A stretch of 6,018 nucleotides of DNA from Acidobacteriota bacterium. Lineage in GTDB: Bacteria > Acidobacteriota > Terriglobia > UBA7540. Positions 1-5,261 of this stretch are shown here, piece by piece. The stretch lies in contig JAJYJL010000575.1 in the NCBI GenBank assembly GCA_021789565.1, positions 1 to 6,018 of the forward strand. The letters are read 5' to 3'. The notes beneath the pieces were generated by a model. That model had not been told where the DNA came from and did not search any database. It was given only the letters and a program-made list of their open reading frames with translations. Numbering within the stretch: the first letter of the stretch is position 1; each line of letters starts with the position of its first letter. The translations under genes were made by a program, and so were the position numbers.

Positions 1-2
1 AC

Positions 3-89
3 GATTCCCGATGGGACTCCGAAACCGGACTGTATCAGGTGCGATATCGGTACCTGCATCCGAAGCTCGGAGCGTGGCTCAGCAGAGAC
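3..89 (+). repeat. Short direct repeat of the Rhs core end, first copy (matches 1940-2026)
   Basis: First copy of the conserved core end, truncated on the left by the window edge, so the repeat is surely longer. It encodes the RWDSETGLYQVRYRYLHP block. It differs from the second copy by 14 of 87 bases, more divergence than is seen between cores 2 and 3, although a different part of the core is being compared. Confidence 0.88.
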
Positions 90-584
90 TTGCTAGAATA
101 CGTGGAAGGCTTGAATCTCTATAGCTATGCCGAAGATTCGCCAGCTAACTACGCGGATCCGTACGGGACACAGTTCGGAGAGATGGCCATCCCCGTAGCA
201 TTGCTCGCATTACTCGAACGGCTCATTGCAGCACTCGGGGTGTGCGCGGCGTACGAATTGCTACGGGCCATCCTCCATGCTTTCTCCGGGTCTCGGGGGA
301 GCAACCCGCCGAGCCAAAGATATGGCGATTGTACCCCAGCGCAACATGCCGCCCTGCAGGCCGCTGTGAATGCCGCGTGCAAGTCGGGCAAGCGAGCATG
401 TAATTCGGGTCAGGATTGCGCTACACTTAAAGCCAACCAAGCCAAGAATGAGGCATGTGCCACAGCGAGGGACCTCATCAACAACACGTGCTATAGGGGC
501 GGGAACCCCGGCCATAGACAGGCAGCGGCCGAGGCGTGGAAAGCCGCTGCGAATTGCGCGAACATCATCGCGCGCAAGTGCTAG
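3..584 (+). CDS. C-terminal part of an Rhs protein with Cys-rich toxin tip (5' end outside window)
   Basis: Rhs proteins carry a large YD-repeat shell and a variable C-terminal toxin. The reading frame is open from position 3 and gives 193 residues; the GTG at 39 lies inside the conserved core and is not a real start. Residues 1-29 are the end of the core (RWDSETGLYQVRYRYLHP), followed by GLNLYSYAEDSPANYADPYG at about 37-56, which closes the shell; the usual RDP is RDL here. Residues 61-94 are strongly hydrophobic. The tip, from C110 to C193, has eight cysteines and a CYRGGNPGHR motif (C163, H171, R172) near its end. This resembles the Rhs-linked family I remember as Novel toxin 16, a predicted toxin whose activity I cannot state. 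The DUF6714-like gene follows after 21 nt. Rhs identity is very secure; the toxin family is moderately secure. Confidence 0.88.
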   Translation, partial: DSRWDSETGLYQVRYRYLHPKLGAWLSRDLLEYVEGLNLYSYAEDSPANYADPYGTQFGEMAIPVALLALLERLIAALGVCAAYELLRAILHAFSGSRGSNPPSQRYGDCTPAQHAALQAAVNAACKSGKRACNSGQDCATLKANQAKNEACATARDLINNTCYRGGNPGHRQAAAEAWKAAANCANIIARKC

Positions 585-595
585 CCAGGCTGAAA

Positions 596-600
596 AGAGG
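596..600 (+). promoter_or_regulatory. Ribosome binding site of the DUF6714-like gene
   Basis: AGAGG (followed by GG) lies 5 nt before GTG 606 and 11 nt before ATG 612. The short spacing suits GTG slightly less than ideal and the long spacing suits ATG slightly less than ideal, so both starts stay possible. The site sits in the 21-nt gap after the Rhs stop, consistent with the pair being co-transcribed. Confidence 0.45.
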
Positions 601-605
601 GGCAA

Positions 606-1055
606 GTGAATATGGGGCCTTTAGCTTTAGCACAAACGATTGAGCGAGCGTTTTCGGACGTCGCGTACCCCGGAGACTCTGCTTTAGTCAGCGGGTGCGA
701 TCCGGAATCCGAGGAGGTTGCCGCAGTGTTCAAGGGACACCACTGGAAGGAAATGCGGGTCAATATTCTCCAGCCTCAATCCGAGGCCATATTTTTCTTC
801 ACGCCGGAAGCTTATCATTTTTTCCTACCGGCATACCTGCTGGCCATGGTATCAGACATTGAGGAGGCAGACACAATAGTGGGTTCCGTCATTTTCAGCC
901 TGTTGGCCGAAGGGCCTTTTGCCGCCTCTGCCGAAGGGAGGATCGCCCTCCTGAGCTCTGAGCAACGCGCGGCAGTGCGCGCAGTGCTGGAATTCGCCAA
1001 GCAACAGCAGGGCGATCCTTCTGGAGACATAGACTCGGTGCTCAAGACGATGTAA
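606..1055 (+). CDS. DUF6714-like protein, probable immunity protein for the upstream Rhs tip
   Basis: A 149-residue soluble protein with no signal peptide or membrane segment. I recognise the DUF6714 pattern: IERAFSDVAYPGD at residues 12-24, FKGHHWKEM at 42-50, FFTPEAYHFFLPAYLLAM at 64-81, and a late SSEQRAAVRAVLEFA block. DUF6714 has no known enzymatic role that I can cite. Its position 21 nt after a toxin-tipped Rhs gene, in the same direction, is the classic place for a cognate immunity gene, so neutralising the upstream toxin is an inference from context. The start may be GTG 606, with AGAGG at 596-600 five bases upstream, or ATG 612, two codons later with a longer spacing. Nothing in the sequence decides between them. 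The next Rhs core copy begins only 11 nt after the TAA. Family call fairly confident, immunity role moderate. Confidence 0.75.
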   Translation: MNMGPLALAQTIERAFSDVAYPGDSALVSGCDPESEEVAAVFKGHHWKEMRVNILQPQSEAIFFFTPEAYHFFLPAYLLAMVSDIEEADTIVGSVIFSLLAEGPFAASAEGRIALLSSEQRAAVRAVLEFAKQQQGDPSGDIDSVLKTM

Positions 1056-1066
1056 GTAATGCTGTT

Positions 1067-1646
1067 GCCCTGGAGCGGGTCCAATACGGCTTTGACCGGG
1101 ACAGCAACCGCCAGTGGCGGGACAATCTGGTGGCCGACGGCCTGAGCGCCAACCAGGACGAGTATTACGCCTATGACGGGCTGAACCGGCTCTCGGCCCT
1201 CAAGCGCGGCACGCTCAACGCGGGCCGCACCGGGCTGACCACCACGCCCACCTGGGAGGAGGACTTCAACTTCGACCCGACCGGCAACTGGCACGGCACG
1301 ACCACCGGCTACAAGATCCTGGTCAACGGCACGACGACCTTGGACCAGAATCGCTCCAACAGCCTAGCCAACGAGATTTCGGGCATTACGACCAACTCGG
1401 GCACGGCCTGGGCGGTGCCGGCCTACGACCTGAACGGCAACGCGACCACGATTCCGCAGCCTTTGGCCCTTGCCGGCAGCTTCACCTGCGGGTATGATGC
1501 CTGGAATCGATTGATGAGCGTGAAGAGTGGCGGGACAACGATTTCGACCTACGCCTACGACGGGCTGACCCGGCGGGTGCGCAAGGTGACCAGCGTCACG
1601 CGGGATTATTATTACAGCAGCCCGTGGCAGGTGGTGGAGGAGCGGG
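1067..1646 (+). repeat. Long direct repeat, left copy (Rhs core)
   Basis: This 580-bp block aligns base for base, without gaps, with 5439-6018. By hand I count about 32 mismatches; positions 1067-1206 are identical to 5439-5578. Most mismatches fall at third codon positions. The repeat continues past the right edge of the window, so its true length is unknown. The two copies are offset by 4372 bp and enclose the second Rhs tip and the TlpA/ABC operon. Confidence 0.95.
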
Positions 1647-1939
1647 TGAGCACGCCCGCGCCGGGCTGCCCGGAGCGGGAGTTTGTGTGGGGGTTGCGCC
1701 ACCAGGACGATTTGGTTCTGCGGGATCGGGTGACCTCGCAGAGCTCCAGTTCCAGTTGCCAGGCGCCCAACGAGCGGCTCTATGCGCTGCACGACGCCTT
1801 CAGCGCGACGGCGGTGGTCAACACGGCCGGGACGGTGGTGGAGCGTTACGGCTATGACGCCTACGGCGCGGTGCGGTTCATGGACGCCAACTTCGGCAGC
1901 CGCTCCGCTTCCAGCTATGGCTGGGAAACCCTCTATGAT

Positions 1940-2026
1940 GATTACCGGTGGGACTCGGAAACCGGACTCTACCAGGTGCGATATCGGTATCTACATCCCA
2001 AGCTCGGCGTCTGGATCACCAGGGAC
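1940..2026 (+). repeat. Short direct repeat of the Rhs core end, second copy (matches 3-89)
   Basis: Positions 1940-2026 align with 3-89 without gaps, in the same codon frame, with 14 mismatches in 87 bp. Similarity stops right after the RD codons: one copy continues with an ordinary-length loop, the other with a hydrophobic insert and a different tip. This marks the core/tip boundary shared by the two Rhs modules. Confidence 0.9.
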
Positions 2027-2563
2027 CCCGCGAGAGAGCTAGGGTTCGTCACGATAGGGGCAAAATTGCTCCTAATCCTCTCGAGTTACAAGATCCGCCG
2101 TCTCCTGGGTCTGCTGGCAGGCTATCTTTACAGGCGCATTCTTGGGAGTGGCAGGAATGGGATTAATGTTTACGCGTTTGTCGCCAATAATCCGATACTA
2201 AGAACAGATATTTTTGGCTTACAAGCTTGGTTTCCCCCCTATTTCACATTTCCAGGACCATCCCCATTTCCTTTTCCACCGCCGGGTCAACCGCTAACGC
2301 CGCCTTCACCGCCTTCGAGCGGCTGCCCATCTTGCGCAGCAGCCGTTGCTCGCTTGACTGCGGATACCATTATGTGCATTTTAGACCTGTTAGACAAGCT
2401 CCCCGAGAAGGGCCCGATAGAAATAGAACCAGAGCTGGCAACGATAGGTGTAGAGCCAACACCCATCATACTAGAGAAGATAGGGACTGGAAGAGACTAC
2501 TGTGGCAGGTTAAAGGAGGATGCAACAGAGGTGGCGAATGCCTGTGAGGGAAGTTAGGCTTCA

Positions 2564-2600
2564 CCAAGTGGCCCGTCCGGACCAGGTCTTCCACCACTGG
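2564..2600 (+). other. Imperfect inverted repeat between the Rhs fragment and the TlpA gene
   Basis: CCAAGTGG (2564-2571) can pair with CCACTGG (2594-2600) with one bulged A. The loop holds the perfect 8-base palindrome GTCCGGAC (2575-2582). It starts 7 nt after the Rhs stop. No T-run follows, so it is not a standard intrinsic terminator. It may be a weak RNA structure, a recombination scar, or chance. Confidence 0.25.
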
Positions 2601-2641
2601 CGTCCGTCCATTACTGGACCTATAAAGAAATCCGTAAAAGA

Positions 2642-3202
2642 GTGCAATGGCGTCTGAAAGTTCTATGGATCGTCGTGGGGGTGTTGTTTGCAGTTGCAAG
2701 CATAGCCATCCAATATCAAGTCAAGGTTGTCATGCACGACCGAGGAATGGGGCCAGTGCAGGAAATGGGAAATATCGAGGTGGGCCAGCCTGCCCCACAC
2801 TTTACATTGAGAGACTTGTCAGGCCACACCGTCACGTTAAAATCCTGTCTCGGGCAAACAGTCGTCCTGTTGGATTTTTGGGCTACTTGGTGTGGCCCGT
2901 GTCGAATGGCGATGCCCGGATTGCAGGAACTGGCCCACAAATTTCAAGATCGTGGTTTGGAAATCCTGAGCGTCAATCTAGGCGATCCAGCGAATCGTGT
3001 TCGTCAATTCATGGATTTCCGGAACTACACTTTTCACGTGCTTTTGGACCAAAACGGGAAGGTTGGAAACAAGTATGGTGTGCAGGCACTTCCAACCTTG
3101 GTGCTGGTGGACAAACAGGGCATAGTGCGGTGGATTCGTGTGGGCTATTCCGCGAACGACAAAGACCTGAAGCAATTGATCGCAAAGTTGCTCAACGGAT
3201 AA
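2642..3202 (+). CDS. Membrane-anchored TlpA/ResA-like thioredoxin
   Basis: A 186-residue thiol-disulfide oxidoreductase acting on the outer face of the cytoplasmic membrane. Residues 7-24 form a hydrophobic anchor after QWRLK, with no clear cleavage site. A thioredoxin fold of the AhpC/TSA-redoxin type follows: IEVGQPAPHFTLRDLSG entry, VVLLDFWATWCGPC with active-site W83-C84-G85-P86-C87, and the cis-proline loop ALPTL with P151. Length and order are normal for TlpA-like proteins, which reduce or exchange disulfides in exported proteins, often during cytochrome c maturation; the partner here is unknown. Start is GTG 2642, the first start codon in a frame open since the Rhs TAG at 2555. The overlapping ATG at 2647 is in another frame. 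The ribosome site is poor; TATAAA at 2621-2626 could be a -10 box but I see no good -35. The ABC ATPase gene follows after 1 nt, so this is the first gene of the operon. Confidence 0.9.
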   Translation: MQWRLKVLWIVVGVLFAVASIAIQYQVKVVMHDRGMGPVQEMGNIEVGQPAPHFTLRDLSGHTVTLKSCLGQTVVLLDFWATWCGPCRMAMPGLQELAHKFQDRGLEILSVNLGDPANRVRQFMDFRNYTFHVLLDQNGKVGNKYGVQALPTLVLVDKQGIVRWIRVGYSANDKDLKQLIAKLLNG

Positions 3203-3203
3203 C

Positions 3204-4130
3204 ATGGCCGCCATTCGCCTTGAAAATCTTTGCAAGACCTACCGTAGTGGCTGGTGGGGGGATGATACCGCTGCTCTGTGTAGGCTGGATTTGGAGGTTA
3301 AGGAAGGCGAAATTTTCGGGTTTCTGGGGCCGAACGGTGCGGGTAAAACCACCACGATTCACCTTCTGCTCAATTTGATTCGTCCCAGCAGTGGCGCGGC
3401 ATACGTCTTTGATCAGCCCGCTGCGGAAACCGAGGTTCATCGACGGATAGGGTATTTACCGGAGTCGGTTAATCTGCACAACTATTATCGGGGTCGACGA
3501 TTATTGAATTTTTACGCCAAACTTTGCGGCATGGCCAACAGCACACGTTCCGCACGGATCGATGAGCTCTTAAAGCGCCTGCAACTGGAGGACGCGGCGG
3601 GAAAGCGTGTTGCCAAATACTCCAAAGGCATGGCGCAACGGATTGGATTTGCGCAGGCCATGCTTCATGATCCGGATTTGTTGATCTTGGATGAACCTAC
3701 CGCCAGCCTGGACCCCGTCGGACGAAAAGCGTTCCGAGATATTCTCCTTGAATTGAAGCGGCGGGGTAAGACGGTTTTTATCAGTTCACACATTCTGTCG
3801 GAATTGGAATCGGTCTGTGACCGCGTGGCCATCGTGCAAAATGGAGAGCTTAAACGTGTTGGAACCTTGCAAGAGCTGTCGGCAGCTAAAAGCACCAAGT
3901 TGATCGTTAAGGAACTGTCTGCGCCCGTGATAGAGGCGTTGGCGGCTATGACGGCTGAGGTGGTGTTGGCTCAAGGACACGTGACGATCCGTTGCCCCGA
4001 CGAGATCTTCCAACAAACCATCGAGGAATTGTTGCGCGAGCACAATGTCGAAATTATACGGCGGGAAATCGAGGCGCAATCCCTGGAGGAAATCTTCCTT
4101 TCCGCCATTAATTCGCACACCAAAGCGTGA
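3204..4130 (+). CDS. ABC transporter ATP-binding protein (ABC-2 exporter type)
   Basis: A 308-residue cytoplasmic ATPase that would drive the membrane permease encoded next to it. All nucleotide-binding elements are visible: Walker A GPNGAGKTT at 42-50; Q-loop region GYLPES at 83-88, with Glu87 where many ABC proteins have Gln, as is common in this exporter branch; signature YSKGMAQR at 139-146; Walker B LLILDEP at 159-165; D-loop SLDP at 168-171; switch histidine H196 in ISSHILSELE. Residues about 225-308 form the C-terminal extension typical of the CcmA/NatA-like branch, which serves ABC-2 permeases. ATG 3204 lies 1 nt after the thioredoxin stop, with no strong ribosome site, so translation is probably coupled. 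The TGA overlaps the permease GTG by 4 nt. Substrate unknown: candidates for such exporters include lipids, peptides, drugs and ions. The gene appears intact. Confidence 0.94.
   Translation: MAAIRLENLCKTYRSGWWGDDTAALCRLDLEVKEGEIFGFLGPNGAGKTTTIHLLLNLIRPSSGAAYVFDQPAAETEVHRRIGYLPESVNLHNYYRGRRLLNFYAKLCGMANSTRSARIDELLKRLQLEDAAGKRVAKYSKGMAQRIGFAQAMLHDPDLLILDEPTASLDPVGRKAFRDILLELKRRGKTVFISSHILSELESVCDRVAIVQNGELKRVGTLQELSAAKSTKLIVKELSAPVIEALAAMTAEVVLAQGHVTIRCPDEIFQQTIEELLREHNVEIIRREIEAQSLEEIFLSAINSHTKA
4127..4130 (+). promoter_or_regulatory. GTGA start/stop overlap coupling ATPase and permease
   Basis: The GTG start of the permease (4127-4129) overlaps the TGA stop of the ATPase (4128-4130). No ribosome binding site sits at the usual distance; the nearest GGAGG, at 4086-4090, is over 30 nt upstream. 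Re-initiation by the ribosome finishing the ATPase is the likely start mechanism, keeping the two subunits in balance. Confidence 0.7.
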
Positions 4131-4942
4131 GGACTGTTTTTCTCATTGCCTGTGACAGCGTTCGTTCATTGCTCCATCAACGCCTGTTACTCAGTGTGAT
4201 GTTGGCTTGGTTAGCATTGATTATTTTTTGTTCGGTCGAAATGTCCTCCGAGCGCAAGGACATAACTCAGCAATACACCTACCAGGCGGCCGCCGATTCC
4301 ACTGGAGGTACCAACGCCATGAGCAAACAGCAGCAACAACGACTTCGGCAGTCTTTGAAGGCGGAATCGTCGGGATACCAAACTGAGATTTATGAGATTG
4401 CTGCACTGGGTGGCGACCTGGTGAGCTTATTTATCTTCAGCACGGCTGTATCTTCTGAAATTCGCAAAGGGACCATCCGATTAACGCTTTCGAAGCCACT
4501 TTCGCGGGATCAATTCCTTCTTGGGAAATACCTTGGTGGCGTCTTGGTGATGGCGGGCTATGCTCTTATGATGGCGTTGGCGCTTGTCACTTTTGCCCAC
4601 ATCCAATCTTTCAGTCTCAATCCAGCAATCAAGTGGGCACCGTGGCTGATGTTCTGCGGACAACTCATGCTCGGCTCAGTAGCGATGCTGCTGTCGCTCT
4701 TGGTGCATCCCTTGGTAGCTGCCGTGTTGAGCTTCTTTTCAGGAAATAGCTTTTATTCGGAGCATAATCCCCTTTACTATATTTTGCCTAGTTACCGAGA
4801 TTTCCGCATATTTTCGCAAGTCTATTACAGCAGCCTCATTAACTGGAAGAACGTGCTGTTCTTAAGCCTGTATGCCTTGGATTTTGTGATCATCATGTTG
4901 TTGCTGGCTCTATGGCGATTTCGCGCGAAAGAACTGGTATAG
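4127..4942 (+). CDS. ABC-2 type transporter permease
   Basis: A 271-residue integral membrane protein, partner of the preceding ATPase. Predicted membrane segments by hydrophobicity: about 19-37, 94-108, 136-156, 172-193, probably a short one at 195-204, and 242-262. The cytoplasmic motif SSEIRKGTIRLTLSKPLSR (109-127), followed by FLLGKYLGG, is the hallmark of ABC-2 permeases of the Nat/Ccm-like type. Between the first two segments (38-93) there is a large polar loop with four consecutive glutamines at 68-71, probably outside the membrane. Start is GTG 4127 in the GTGA overlap with the ATPase stop, giving translational coupling. Length is normal for one subunit; the transporter would be a homodimer plus two ATPases unless another permease exists elsewhere. 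Substrate cannot be told from sequence. It is the last gene of the operon; no intrinsic terminator is visible after it. Confidence 0.88.
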   Translation: MRTVFLIACDSVRSLLHQRLLLSVMLAWLALIIFCSVEMSSERKDITQQYTYQAAADSTGGTNAMSKQQQQRLRQSLKAESSGYQTEIYEIAALGGDLVSLFIFSTAVSSEIRKGTIRLTLSKPLSRDQFLLGKYLGGVLVMAGYALMMALALVTFAHIQSFSLNPAIKWAPWLMFCGQLMLGSVAMLLSLLVHPLVAAVLSFFSGNSFYSEHNPLYYILPSYRDFRIFSQVYYSSLINWKNVLFLSLYALDFVIIMLLLALWRFRAKELV

Positions 4943-4996
4943 CACTACACGTCCGTCGGAAGGTGGAGCGGCGAATTAGACCCCGGACACTGCACT

Positions 4997-5011
4997 CCTT
5001 GCCGGGCAAGG
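4997..5011. repeat. 15-bp palindrome downstream of the ABC permease gene
   Basis: CCTTGCC-G-GGCAAGG is a perfect palindrome around one central base, 54 nt after the permease stop. In RNA it would give a six-pair stem with a three-base loop. No T-run follows, so a Rho-independent terminator is not supported, but it could protect or end the operon transcript, or be a protein binding site. Confidence 0.35.
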
Positions 5012-5103
5012 GAGGCGGCATCGCACAGTCCGTCACACGGCAGCGGCACAGCGCCGCCAACGCCACGTCCATCGTCCATCACCATCACTTGAAGCGGGTC
5101 GTA

Positions 5104-5146
5104 AACGTCGTAGTCCGATGTCCATGACGCCTGCGCCTACGACGTT
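5104..5146. repeat. 10-bp inverted repeat with 23-nt spacer
   Basis: AACGTCGTAG (5104-5113) is the exact reverse complement of CTACGACGTT (5137-5146). The right arm continues as GTTGGGC, which fits the GTTRRRY core of integron attC sites, but the left side (CGTAAAC) does not fit the matching RYYYAAC box. Treated as an inverted repeat of unknown function. Confidence 0.45.
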
Positions 5147-5261
5147 GGGCGGAGAACCGGCCAGTAAGACGGCGCAAGCATCACCCCAGAGACGACCAGC
5201 AACACGGCCCCGGGCCAATACGCCGACCATCATTTCGATTACAACCGTCGTGCTCGGCTAG

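Larger units (their letters stand above)
1067..2557 (+). pseudogene. Headless Rhs core fragment with an alternative C-terminal tip (orphan Rhs-CT module)
   Basis: Core homology starts abruptly at 1067 (ALERVQYGFDRDSN). The frame is open back to a TGA at 959-961 but holds no ATG, GTG or TTG before the GTG at 1130, which has no good ribosome binding site and lies inside the core. Counting from 1130 (475 residues): YD-type motifs at 12-21, 98-107, 120-127, 141-154 and 242-249; VWGLRHQDDLVLRD at 186-199; final core block 262-300 ending RDP; a hydrophobic, Arg/Leu-rich insert at about 301-343; core closure GINVYAFVANNP to TDIFGL at 344-364; a linker at 369-400 with 15 prolines; then an unrecognised domain with C399, C402, C416, C458 and C472. 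Full Rhs proteins are usually well over 1,000 residues, so the N-terminal part is missing. It is best read as a silent donor tip; translation from 1130 or by coupling to the upstream gene is possible but unsupported. Confidence 0.8.
4943..5258. other. 316-bp stretch without a convincing gene
   Basis: Between the permease stop and the third Rhs core copy I find no protein of recognisable type. The only forward frame of note overlaps the permease end and has a low-complexity Arg/His-rich translation. The stretch contains two inverted repeats (4997-5011 and 5104-5146), listed separately. No tRNA, recognisable transposase remnant or clear promoter was seen. It may be eroded sequence left by the recombination or insertion that separated the operon from the third core. 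Confidence 0.55.

Noticed and set aside
1059..1139. ATG at 1059 as a start for the second Rhs fragment
   Set aside because: It is in a different frame from the Rhs core and meets TGA after 26 codons, so it cannot start the fragment.
815..1294. Minus-strand open frame of 159 codons
   Set aside because: It spans the end of the DUF6714-like gene and the start of the second core on the opposite strand, crossing an evident module junction. No ribosome site or family resemblance.
3..2026. CRISPR array or insertion sequence as the cause of the repeats
   Set aside because: The repeats are long, protein-coding and collinear with Rhs core motifs, with no short regular spacing, terminal inverted repeats or transposase.
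2598..2626. Promoter upstream of the TlpA gene (TATAAA at 2621 with TGGCGT at 2598)
   Set aside because: The -10-like element is good but the -35 candidate is poor despite 17-bp spacing, and a short hairpin (GTCCA/TGGAC) overlaps the spacer. Too weak to list as a feature.
2647..3378. Forward open frame of 243 codons overlapping the TlpA and ABC ATPase genes
   Set aside because: It lies in a different frame from two proteins with clear active-site motifs and runs across their boundary. Its translation has no recognisable domain.
3450..3467. Loss of the Q-loop glutamine in the ABC ATPase as a sign of inactivation
   Set aside because: GYLPE with Glu at this position is common in the ABC-2 exporter branch, and all other catalytic motifs are intact.
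4912..5127. Small forward open frame after the permease
   Set aside because: It starts inside the permease gene and encodes an Arg-rich product with a chance HHHH run. No ribosome site or family resemblance.
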